From Mumia flava (GTDB lineage Bacteria > Actinomycetota > Actinomycetes > Propionibacteriales > Nocardioidaceae), in the NCBI RefSeq assembly GCF_002797495.1, contig NZ_PGEZ01000001.1:2542001-2606000 (forward strand): a stretch of 64,000 nt of DNA. The letters are read 5' to 3'. Below are positions 18,311 through 25,517 of this stretch, one piece after another. Every line of letters starts with the position of its first letter. Within the stretch, counting starts at the first letter, position 1. The position numbers and the translations under genes are program-made. Under the pieces are notes generated by a model that had not been told where the DNA came from, did not search any database, and was given only the letters and a program-made list of their open reading frames with translations.

Positions 18311-18931
18311 GTGGCTTCGGAACGAGGGCTCGACCGGCTCCTGGCGTTCAGCGACGCCGTGGTGGCGATCGCGCTGACGCTGCTCGTGCTGCCGCTCGTC
18401 GATGTCGTCGCGGAGGCCGACGACGCTCCCAGCGTGGGTGCGCTGGTCTCCGAGCACAGCGACGTCTTCCTCGGGTTCGGGATCAGCTTCGCCGTGATCT
18501 GGGTGCTGTGGCGCGCCCACCACCAGACGCTGGAGCACTTTGCGTCGTACGACGAGGTGATCACCGGCCTGCACTTCGTGTGGCTGCTCACGATCGTGCT
18601 GCTGCCGTTCAGCACGGAGCTGATCTCGGTGAGCGACCCGATGACCGCTGCGATGCCCGTGTACGTCACGACGCTGCTGGTCTCGGTCGTGGCGCTCCGC
18701 CTGATCGTGCGGCAGGGACGTCGCCGCCCCGCGCTCCTGCGCGACGACGCCGCAGCACAGGCGTGGCGCGACGGGCCGGAGGACATCGTCCTGATCCCGC
18801 TCCTCGCGGTGGTGCTGGTGATCACGATCGTCGCTCCCGGCCTCGGTGCGTACCCGATGCTGCTGCTGTTCCTCCAGGCACCGGTCGCGTGGGTCCGGGC
18901 GCGTCTGGGGCCGGGTCCGCGCACCGGCTGA
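18311..18931 (+). CDS. TMEM175-family potassium channel-like protein
   Basis: The 206-residue protein has about six transmembrane segments. The first contains the FSDAVVAIALTLLVLP signature (Phe13-Ser14-Asp15) of the TMEM175 family, whose bacterial members are tetrameric K+ channels with a pore built by isoleucines or leucines of helix 1. Further segments are visible at FLGFGISFAVIWVLWRAHHQ and HFVWLLTIVLLPFSTEL. The GTG at 18311 gives the canonical N-terminus. The stop codon lies inside the first copy of an 18-bp tandem repeat that continues downstream. Confidence 0.85.
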   Translation: MASERGLDRLLAFSDAVVAIALTLLVLPLVDVVAEADDAPSVGALVSEHSDVFLGFGISFAVIWVLWRAHHQTLEHFASYDEVITGLHFVWLLTIVLLPFSTELISVSDPMTAAMPVYVTTLLVSVVALRLIVRQGRRRPALLRDDAAAQAWRDGPEDIVLIPLLAVVLVITIVAPGLGAYPMLLLFLQAPVAWVRARLGPGPRTG

Positions 18932-19049
18932 GCGCCGCGTACCGGCTGAGCGCCGCGTACCGGCTGAGCGCCGCGTACCGGCTGAGCGCCGCGTACCGGC
19001 TGAGCGCCGCGTACCGGCTGAGCGTCGCGCACCGGCTGAGCACAGCGCG
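18924..19049 (+). repeat. 18-bp tandem repeat, 7 copies, starting in the TMEM175 stop codon
   Basis: The unit CCGGCTGAGCGCCGCGTA begins at 18924, 18942, 18960, 18978 and 18996. Diverged copies follow at 19014 and 19032. Each contains the TGA that ends the TMEM175 gene, in the same reading frame. The array therefore looks like serial duplication of the gene end. Confidence 0.95.
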
Positions 19050-19050
19050 G

Positions 19051-19088
19051 TGCCCCGGACCCGCGAGGCGGTGGACGGGTCCGGGGCA
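19051..19088. terminator. Bidirectional hairpin between convergent genes
   Basis: TGCCCCGGACCC (19051-19062) pairs perfectly with GGGTCCGGGGCA (19077-19088), a 12-bp stem with a 14-base loop. It lies between the converging TMEM175 and PhoD genes, so it may end transcription in both directions. The remaining bases to 19148 show nothing else. Confidence 0.65.
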
Positions 19089-19148
19089 GCGCGATCGGGG
19101 GCCGCGCGGGGCGTCGGTGGCGGCAGCCGTACGGGTGGGTGCGGCCGG

Positions 19149-20726
19149 TCAGCGGCGGTGCGGCTCGAGCGTGCGGGTGAACAGGGCGCCGCCCTCGACG
19201 TCGCGGAGGGTGACCGTGAGGGCCTGGGATCCGCCGTCGATCTCGACCTCGCCGAAGAACTGGTACCCCTCGGCGGGGCTGGCGTTCGCCCGCGGCGGTG
19301 CGGCCACGAACTCCGCCCGCGGTCCGAACGTGCCGTCGAGCGCGTTCGGTCCGAACGCCCCGGCGTTGAGCGGCCCGGACACGAACTCCCAGAACGGGTC
19401 GAAGTCGCCGAACGCGGCCCGCTCGGGCGCGTAGTGGTGCGCCGCGGTGTAGTGCACGTCCGCGGTGAGCCAGACGTGGTTGCGGATGCCGTAGCGCTGC
19501 AGACCACGCAGCACCTCGGCGATGTCGCGCTCCCGTCCGAGCGGCAGGCCGGGATCGCCCTGGGCGATGCCCTCCTGGGCCGCCGACCCGTCCGGCACGA
19601 CGAGCCCGATCGGCAGGTCGGCGGCGATCACCTTCCAGGTCGCCCGGGAGCGCCGCAGCTCGCGCAGCAGCCAGTCGGTCTGCCGGCGGCCCAGCACGCC
19701 GCCGTCGGAGCGCGTCTCGGCGTTCGCGGTGTTCGGGTCCTTGTGGGTGCGCATGTCCAGCACGAACAGGTCGAGCATCGGGCCCAGGTGCAGGACGCGG
19801 TAGATCCGGCCCTCGGGGTCCGGTGAGAGGCGCGAGACCGGCACGTACTCGTGGTAGGCCCGGCGCGCTCGCTCGGCGAGGACGTCGACGCGCTTCTCGG
19901 TGTAGCGGTCGTCGGCGAGGACCTCGCCCGGGTACCAGTTGTTCGTGACCTCGTGGTCGTCCCACTGGCCCACGACCGGCGTCCCCGCGAGGAACGAGCG
20001 CCAGTTGTCCGCGAGCAGGTTGTAGCGGAACTGGCCGCGGAACTCGTCGAGGGTCTCGGCGACCTTCGTCTTCTCCTCGATCACGAGGTTGCGCCACGTC
20101 GATCCGTCCGGCAGCGCGACGGACTCGGTGACGGGCCCGTCGGCGTACACGGTGTCACCGCTGCACAGGAAGAAGTCGGCGTCCCGAGCGGTCATCGCGT
20201 CGGCGATCCGGAACCCGCCGTACGCAGGGTTGACGCCCCACCCCTGCCCGGCGATGTCGCCGGACCACAGGAACCGGACGTCGTCGCGGCGCGTGCTCGC
20301 CGTCCGCAGCCGACCGACGACGGACTCCGACGTACGGCGCGGGTCGCGCAGGTCGACCGCGCGGACGCGGTAGTGCAGCTCGGTCCCGGACGGCAGGTGC
20401 CGCAGCGGGAGGCGGCCGGTGAAGTCGGAGCGGTCGGTGACGACGGGGCCGGGGACCGTGATCGCGCGGCGGAACGACGGGTCGCGGGAGAGCTCGACGA
20501 CGAGGCGCGAGCGGCGGTCGGCTCGGGCCCAGAGGGTCGCGGCGTCGGTCAGGACGTCGCCGGACTGGACGCCGTGCGTGAGCGTCGGGCGGCCGTGCCG
20601 GACGAGGGCGGGGAGGTGGTCGCGCCCGCGGGCGAGGGCGGGCGAGGCAGTTCCGAGGATCGCGGCGCCGGCCCCGAGGGCGGCGGCACCGCGCAGCACC
20701 TGGCGGCGGGAGGTGGGTTCGGTCAT
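19149..20726 (-). CDS. phoD: Secreted PhoD-type alkaline phosphatase/phosphodiesterase (Tat substrate)
   Basis: The predicted 525-residue protein starts at an ATG followed directly by a twin-arginine signal (TSRRQVLRGAAALGAGAAIL) with cleavage after ALA-type residues, so it is exported folded. An N-terminal beta domain (about 45-140) is followed by the metallophosphoesterase domain with FLCSGDTVYADGP, GQWDDHEVTNNWYPGE, AADLPIGLVV and WLTADVHYTAAHHY. These are the Fe/Ca ligand motifs of PhoD. It would release phosphate from phosphodiesters such as teichoic acids outside the cell. No Pho box was recognised upstream. Confidence 0.92.
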   Translation of the reverse strand: MTEPTSRRQVLRGAAALGAGAAILGTASPALARGRDHLPALVRHGRPTLTHGVQSGDVLTDAATLWARADRRSRLVVELSRDPSFRRAITVPGPVVTDRSDFTGRLPLRHLPSGTELHYRVRAVDLRDPRRTSESVVGRLRTASTRRDDVRFLWSGDIAGQGWGVNPAYGGFRIADAMTARDADFFLCSGDTVYADGPVTESVALPDGSTWRNLVIEEKTKVAETLDEFRGQFRYNLLADNWRSFLAGTPVVGQWDDHEVTNNWYPGEVLADDRYTEKRVDVLAERARRAYHEYVPVSRLSPDPEGRIYRVLHLGPMLDLFVLDMRTHKDPNTANAETRSDGGVLGRRQTDWLLRELRRSRATWKVIAADLPIGLVVPDGSAAQEGIAQGDPGLPLGRERDIAEVLRGLQRYGIRNHVWLTADVHYTAAHHYAPERAAFGDFDPFWEFVSGPLNAGAFGPNALDGTFGPRAEFVAAPPRANASPAEGYQFFGEVEIDGGSQALTVTLRDVEGGALFTRTLEPHRR

Positions 20727-20803
20727 GCCGACGAGGCTGGCGTCCCCGGCCGAACCCACGGCGTCGCGCACCTGCACGCCGCATGAACACTTCCCGCCCC
20801 CGT

Positions 20804-20869
20804 CCGCGATTCGTCGAGCTGCGGCTGGATCTCGGTGTCGGATTCGCGCCGGAACTCGACGAATCGCGG
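20804..20869. repeat. 15-bp inverted repeat with 36-base loop
   Basis: CCGCGATTCGTCGAG (20804-20818) and CTCGACGAATCGCGG (20855-20869) are perfect complements. The loop contains CTGGATCTCGG, resembling the CTGGATCACGG block of the palindrome pairs at 34.8 and 36.3 kb. It sits between the PhoD start and the hydrolase stop, so it could act as a terminator for the dienelactone hydrolase gene or be an interspersed element. Confidence 0.75.
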
Positions 20870-20883
20870 TCGGTACGGGTGGG

Positions 20884-21606
20884 TCAGCGCAGGTGGGTCG
20901 CGAAGAAGGCGGCGATGCGGTCCCAGGCGTGGGCGGCCGACTGCGGCTCGGGGCCGGTCCCGGTCACGCGCAGCACCTGCCGTACGGGCCAGGGCCCGTT
21001 CGGGTGCTCGTTGAGGAAGGAGTGGCCGGCGTTCGGATACTCCTTCACGTCGTGCGGAACGCCTGCGGCGTCGAGGGCTGCCTCCACCTTCGCGGCCCCG
21101 CCGCGCAGCCCGCGATCCTTGCCGCCGTAGCTGGCGACCAGTGGGCACGAGGTCGCGAGCACATCGTCCAGGTGCGGCGGGAGGAGCCCGTAGTTCACGC
21201 TCGCCGCGTCGTACGCCCCGCCGCCGGCCTCGAGCAGCGCGAAGCGCCCGCCCATGCAGAAGCCGATCACGCCGACCTTCCCCGTGCTCGCGGTGCGTTC
21301 GAGGAGAAACCGGCGGGCGACGGCGATGTCGGCGAACGGGCGCCCGTGACCGGCGAGCAGAGCGCGGAAGGTGCTGATCAGGCAACGGACCGGACCGCCG
21401 TCGCTGTACAGGTCCACTGCCAGCGTCGCGTACCCGAGCGACGCCAGCCGGTCGGCGTGCGCGCGCATCGCGTCGTCGACGCCGAACGCCTCGTGGATCA
21501 GCACCACCCCCGGCCACGGTCCGTCGTCGTCCGGGGTCGCGAGGTAGCCGCGAAGCCGCGTGGACGCGCCCGGCTCGGTCAGGTCACCCAGGTCGATGTC
21601 CGGCAT
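20884..21606 (-). CDS. Dienelactone hydrolase family protein
   Basis: The 240-residue alpha/beta hydrolase has the dienelactone hydrolase nucleophile elbow GFCMGG (Cys117), followed by the SYGGKDRGL aspartate loop and the PNAGHSFLNEH histidine. The N-terminus contains VVLIHEAFGVDD, the family oxyanion region. It is probably cytoplasmic with no signal peptide. The natural substrate is unknown; no other aromatic-degradation gene is nearby. Upstream on the minus strand, TACGGT lies 8 bases from the ATG. Confidence 0.88.
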   Translation of the reverse strand: MPDIDLGDLTEPGASTRLRGYLATPDDDGPWPGVVLIHEAFGVDDAMRAHADRLASLGYATLAVDLYSDGGPVRCLISTFRALLAGHGRPFADIAVARRFLLERTASTGKVGVIGFCMGGRFALLEAGGGAYDAASVNYGLLPPHLDDVLATSCPLVASYGGKDRGLRGGAAKVEAALDAAGVPHDVKEYPNAGHSFLNEHPNGPWPVRQVLRVTGTGPEPQSAAHAWDRIAAFFATHLR

Positions 21607-21661
21607 GCCACCTCACCGTAGCCGCCCCGCGGGTCGCCCGGGACGTACGACGAAGCGAATC

Positions 21662-21702
21662 GACGATGCGTTTCTACCCGTCCGTGGACGAGATGCATCG
21701 TC
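21662..21702. repeat. 8-bp inverted repeat between hydrolase and menA
   Basis: GACGATGC (21662-21669) pairs with GCATCGTC (21695-21702), loop 25 bases. It lies between the menA stop and the hydrolase promoter and could be the menA terminator. No U tract is present. Confidence 0.45.
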
Positions 21703-21730
21703 TTGCGTCCAGAGGGGGCGCGGGTGACGG

Positions 21731-22603
21731 TCAGGCGCCGAGGGCGAGACCGACGGCGGCGCCGATCGCGAACACGAGCTCGGCGATCCCGGTGTCGCGC
21801 AGCGTCGGCAGCAGCGCGAGGCCGGTGGCGCCGCGTCCGACCGGCGTCGCTGCCCGCAGCGCCCACGGGAACGCGAGCAGCGCCAGCAGCGCGGGTGCGG
21901 TGAACGACGCCAGCCAGACCACGGACCCCAGCGCCACCACGAGCAGCACGACGAACAGCACCCGCGTACCCCGGTCGCCGAGCACCACCGCGAGCGTGCG
22001 CTTGCCCGAGACCGTGTCGGTGGGGATGTCGCGCAGGTTGTTCGCGACGAGGATCGCGCACGCGAGCGCCCCGATCCCGATCGACGCGGCCAGGCTCGGC
22101 CACGTGAACGACCCGACCTGGACGTACGTGGTGCCGAGCACCGCGACCAGCCCGAAGAACACGAACACGCTGATCTCGCCCAGCGCGCGATACCCGTACG
22201 GCCGGTCACCGCCGGTGTAGAACCACGCCGCCGCGATCGCGACCGCGCCCACCGCGAGCAGCCACCACCCGGACGTCGCAGCGAGCAGCAGGCCGAGCAC
22301 GCCCGCGACGGCGAAGCACCCGAACGCCGCCGCCTTCACGGCCGACGCGCTCGCAGCACCGGACCCGACCAGCCGCATGGGGCCGACCCGGTCGTCGTCG
22401 GTGCCGCGGACGCCGTCGGAGTAGTCGTTGGCGTAGTTGACGCCGACCTGCAGGGCCAGCGAGAGCAGGAGGCAGACGACCGCCTTCCACCACACCTCGC
22501 CGTCGGCGAAGACCGCCGCGCCCGTCCCGGCGACCACTGGGGCCACGGCGGCCGGGAGCGTACGAGGGCGTGCGCCGGAGATCCACTGCGATGCTGTTGC
22601 CAC
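21731..22603 (-). CDS. menA: 1,4-dihydroxy-2-naphthoate polyprenyltransferase
   Basis: MenA attaches the polyprenyl chain to 1,4-dihydroxy-2-naphthoate in the membrane. The predicted 290-residue UbiA-fold protein has the N-terminal WISGARPRTLPAAVAPV signature and the prenyl-diphosphate binding motif NYANDYSDGVRGTD. The second aspartate-rich region follows the NNLRDIPTDTVSGKRTLAV loop. Eight or nine hydrophobic segments are visible. The GTG at 22603 is chosen because GGAGGA lies 9 bases upstream; the frame is also open to a GTG at 22621. It is divergent from menE. Confidence 0.93.
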   Translation of the reverse strand: MATASQWISGARPRTLPAAVAPVVAGTGAAVFADGEVWWKAVVCLLLSLALQVGVNYANDYSDGVRGTDDDRVGPMRLVGSGAASASAVKAAAFGCFAVAGVLGLLLAATSGWWLLAVGAVAIAAAWFYTGGDRPYGYRALGEISVFVFFGLVAVLGTTYVQVGSFTWPSLAASIGIGALACAILVANNLRDIPTDTVSGKRTLAVVLGDRGTRVLFVVLLVVALGSVVWLASFTAPALLALLAFPWALRAATPVGRGATGLALLPTLRDTGIAELVFAIGAAVGLALGA

Positions 22604-22634
22604 GACCGCCCATCCTCCCACCCGCGTACGACGG

Positions 22635-22640
22635 CTAGCG
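22635..22640 (+). promoter_or_regulatory. -10 element of menE
   Basis: TAGCGT ends 7 bases before the GTG at 22648, a leaderless arrangement. It lies in the 44-base gap between the divergent menA and menE starts. Confidence 0.5.
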
Positions 22641-22647
22641 TGGTCGG

Positions 22648-23730
22648 GTGGAGGACACGTCGTTGCGGCCCGTCGCGGGATCGGCGCGCGAGGTCGAGCG
22701 GGCGCTGTCGAGCTGGCTCTCGGCCGAGGACGAGCCGCCCGCGCTGATCATCCGCACCTCGGGCTCGACCGGCCGGCCGAAGGACGTCGCGCTGTCCCGC
22801 CGCGCGGTCCTCGCGTCGGCGCACGCGACCCACGCCCGCCTCGGAGGTCCCGGTCAGTGGCTGCTGGACCTCCCACCCACGTACGTCGCGGGGGTGCAGG
22901 TGATCGTCCGGTCGCTGCTCGCGGGTACGAGCCCGGTCGTCGTCGCCGAGCGCGGTGGGCTCGTCGCCGCGCTGGAGGCGATGGACGCCGGAGTGCGCCG
23001 CTACGCCTCGCTCGTCCCCACCCAGCTCCACCGTCTCGCCCGCGACGGCCGCCTCGACCTGCTGGCACGTCTCGACGCCCTGCTCGTCGGCGGCGCGGCC
23101 CTCGACCCGGCGCTGCGGGCCGAGGCAGAGGCGGCCGGGGTGCGCGTGGTCCGGACGTACGGGATGAGCGAGACCGCGGGCGGCTGCGTGTACGACGGGG
23201 TGGCGCTCGACGGGGTCGCGCTGCGGATCGACCGGGACAAGCGGGTGTGGATCGCCGGGCCGATGCTGTTCGACGGCTACGTCGGCGACCCGGACGCGAC
23301 CGCCGACGTGCTGGTCGACGGCTGGCTGCGAACCTCCGACCTCGGCGCGCTGGATGCCGACGGGCGGCTGCGGATCCTGGGACGCAGCGACGACGTGGTG
23401 ATCTCGGGGGGCACGAACATCGCGCTCCCGCGGGTCGCCGCAGCGCTGCGTACCCACCCCGGTGTGGCCGAAGCGGCCGTGGTCGGGGTGGACGACCCGG
23501 AGTGGGGGAGCGTCGTGGTCGCGCTGGTGGTGCCGACCGACCCGGGTGCCAGCTCCGGCACCGGAGCGCCGCCGCTGGCCGATCTGCGCGACCACGTCGA
23601 GACGGCCGGCCTGCCGCGGACCTGGGCGCCGCGCCACGTGGTCGCGATCGACGCCCTGCCCCTGCTGGACCACGGCAAGGTCGACCGGGTCGCGCTGCGC
23701 ACCCTCGCGCAGCAGGCGGTCCGGCCGTGA
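22648..23730 (+). CDS. menE: o-Succinylbenzoate-CoA ligase
   Basis: MenE activates o-succinylbenzoate with ATP and CoA in menaquinone synthesis. The 360-residue protein is a short member of the AMP-binding superfamily, as in mycobacteria. Motifs seen are LIIRTSGSTGRPKDVALS (phosphate loop), RTYGMSETAGGCVYDG, DGWLRTSDLGALDADGRLRILGRSDD and the C-terminal lysine in LLDHGKVDR. The GTG start is next to a -10 hexamer. It overlaps the metallo-hydrolase gene by GTGA. Confidence 0.92.
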   Translation: MEDTSLRPVAGSAREVERALSSWLSAEDEPPALIIRTSGSTGRPKDVALSRRAVLASAHATHARLGGPGQWLLDLPPTYVAGVQVIVRSLLAGTSPVVVAERGGLVAALEAMDAGVRRYASLVPTQLHRLARDGRLDLLARLDALLVGGAALDPALRAEAEAAGVRVVRTYGMSETAGGCVYDGVALDGVALRIDRDKRVWIAGPMLFDGYVGDPDATADVLVDGWLRTSDLGALDADGRLRILGRSDDVVISGGTNIALPRVAAALRTHPGVAEAAVVGVDDPEWGSVVVALVVPTDPGASSGTGAPPLADLRDHVETAGLPRTWAPRHVVAIDALPLLDHGKVDRVALRTLAQQAVRP

Positions 23731-24515
23731 CGGCGCCGCCGGAGCACGGGTGCGACCTCGTCGACCTCGGCGACGGCTCGTACGTGCTGCGCACCGCCCC
23801 GTACCTCCTCAACGCCGGGCTCGTCGTCGGCAGCGAGCGGGCCCTGCTGATCGACACCGGCGGCGGGCCGCGGCAGGCGACGGCGATCCTCGAGGCGGTC
23901 CGGTCGGTCACCTGCGCGCCGCTGGTCGTGGTGAACACCCACGCGCACCTGGACCACTGGTTCGGCAACGCGACCCTGCGTGAGGCCGGTGCGGGTCCGT
24001 TCCTTGCGCACCCGGACGCGATCGCGGCGATGACGGCGACGTACGCCACGCAGCGTGACGCGTGGACCGCGACGTACCCGGACGCCGCCGACGCCCTCTG
24101 CGACCCTGCGGAAACGCCCGCGAGCGGCGCGAGGGTCGACCTCGGTGGTCGCGTCGTCGAGGTGCGGTTCCTCGGCGTCGGGCACACCGACGGTGACCTC
24201 GTGGTGCTCGCGGGGGCGACGCTGTTCGCGGGCGACCTGGTCGAGCAGGGCGCCGACCCGGACTTCGGCGACAGCGACCCGCGGGCGTGGGTGCGGACGC
24301 TGGATGCGCTGGCTGCGCTCGCCGGGGAGAGCGCGGTGGCGCAGGTGGTCCCCGGGCACGGTGCGGTGGTCGACGCGGCCTTCGTCCGGGCCGAGCGCGA
24401 CCGGCTCGCGGAAGCGATCGCGATCCTCGACGCGGGTGCGGCCGACGTCCTCCCCCACGGCACCCTCCCGTACGGCCCGGAGCCGGCAGCCCACCTGCGC
24501 CGACGGGTGCGCTGA
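23727..24515 (+). CDS. MBL-fold metallo-hydrolase
   Basis: The predicted 262-residue metallo-beta-lactamase-fold protein has zinc ligands in VNTHAHLDHWFGN (HxHxDH), GVGHTDGDLVV, FAGDLVE and VVPGHGAVV. The GTG at 23727 overlaps the menE stop (GTGA), indicating coupled translation. It lies inside the menaquinone cluster, between menE and menC. A thioesterase role at the DHNA-CoA step would fit this position, but this is inference: known DHNA-CoA thioesterases are hotdog-fold proteins. Confidence 0.85.
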   Translation: MTAPPEHGCDLVDLGDGSYVLRTAPYLLNAGLVVGSERALLIDTGGGPRQATAILEAVRSVTCAPLVVVNTHAHLDHWFGNATLREAGAGPFLAHPDAIAAMTATYATQRDAWTATYPDAADALCDPAETPASGARVDLGGRVVEVRFLGVGHTDGDLVVLAGATLFAGDLVEQGADPDFGDSDPRAWVRTLDALAALAGESAVAQVVPGHGAVVDAAFVRAERDRLAEAIAILDAGAADVLPHGTLPYGPEPAAHLRRRVR

Positions 24516-24551
24516 CCAGGCGCGACGTCCGGCGGGGCGGGACCCGCGCGA

Positions 24552-24557
24552 TACCGT
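24552..24557 (+). promoter_or_regulatory. -10 element of menC
   Basis: TACCGT ends 6 bases before the GTG at 24564. It suggests that menC-menD have their own leaderless promoter in addition to any read-through from menE. Confidence 0.45.
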
Positions 24558-24563
24558 ACGGAG

Positions 24564-25517
24564 GTGGACGACGACCTGACCTGGGTGCCGTGGGCGACCC
24601 CGATGCGCACGAGGTTCCGCGGGATCACCGTCCGCGAGGGGATGCTCGTGCACGGGCCCGCCGGGTGGGCGGAGTTCAGCCCGTTCTGGGACTACGGCGC
24701 GGCGGAGTCACGCACCTGGTACGAGGCTGCGGTCGCGAGCGCGACGCGCGACTGGCCGTCTCCCGTCCGCGAGGTCGTCGCGGTGAACTGCACCGTCCCG
24801 GCCGTGGACGCCGAGCGCGCCGCGGCGATCGTGCTCGCCGGCCACGGCTGCCGGACGGCGAAGGTCAAGGTCGCCGAGCCCGGACAGTCGCTCGCCGAGG
24901 ACGTGAGCCGGGTCGCGGCGGTCCGCGACGCGCTCGGGGACGGGGGCCGGATCCGCGTCGACGCCAACGGCGCCTGGACCGTCGACGAGGCGGTCGCCGC
25001 CCTCGCCGCGCTCGACCGCGCCGCCGGCGGGCTGGAGTACGTCGAGCAGCCCTGCGCGAGCGTCGACGAGCTCGCCCGCGTCCGGCGGCGCTGCGACGTG
25101 CCGGTCGCGGCCGACGAGTCGATCCGCCGCGCCGACGACCCCTACCTCGTCACCGCGCACGAGGCGGCCGACGTCGCCGTGCTCAAGGTGCAACCGCTCG
25201 GCGGGGTCGAGGCGTGCCTGCGGATCGCCGAGCGGATCGGGATCCCGGTGGTGGTCTCCAGCGCGCTCGAGAGCTCGGTCGGGATCACGGCCGGCCTGGC
25301 CCTCGCGGCCGCGCTGCCGGACCTGCCGTACGCGTGCGGTCTCGGCACCGTCAGCCTGCTCGAGCACGACACGGTCGCGAAGCCGCTGGTGCCCGTCGAC
25401 GGCGTGCTGCCGGTCGGACGCGTCGAGCCGGTCACGCAGTCCACCGCCACGACGGTCGACGAGGACACCGCGCGCCGCTGGGTCGAGCGCCTCGCCGCCG
25501 TGGAGGCGATCGGATGA
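24564..25517 (+). CDS. menC: o-Succinylbenzoate synthase
   Basis: MenC dehydrates SHCHC to o-succinylbenzoate. The 317-residue enolase-superfamily protein has the KVKVAE lysine pair, metal ligands in RVDANGAWTVDEA (Asp), YVEQPC (Glu) and VAADESIR (Asp), and the second catalytic lysine in AVLKVQPLGG. The GTG start follows a -10 hexamer. It overlaps menD by ATGA. Confidence 0.94.
   Translation: MDDDLTWVPWATPMRTRFRGITVREGMLVHGPAGWAEFSPFWDYGAAESRTWYEAAVASATRDWPSPVREVVAVNCTVPAVDAERAAAIVLAGHGCRTAKVKVAEPGQSLAEDVSRVAAVRDALGDGGRIRVDANGAWTVDEAVAALAALDRAAGGLEYVEQPCASVDELARVRRRCDVPVAADESIRRADDPYLVTAHEAADVAVLKVQPLGGVEACLRIAERIGIPVVVSSALESSVGITAGLALAAALPDLPYACGLGTVSLLEHDTVAKPLVPVDGVLPVGRVEPVTQSTATTVDEDTARRWVERLAAVEAIG

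Noticed and set aside
18924..19049. 18-bp repeats as extra coding sequence of the channel gene or programmed readthrough
   Set aside because: Every unit contains an in-frame TGA and no readthrough context is visible. The channel family length is complete at 206 residues.
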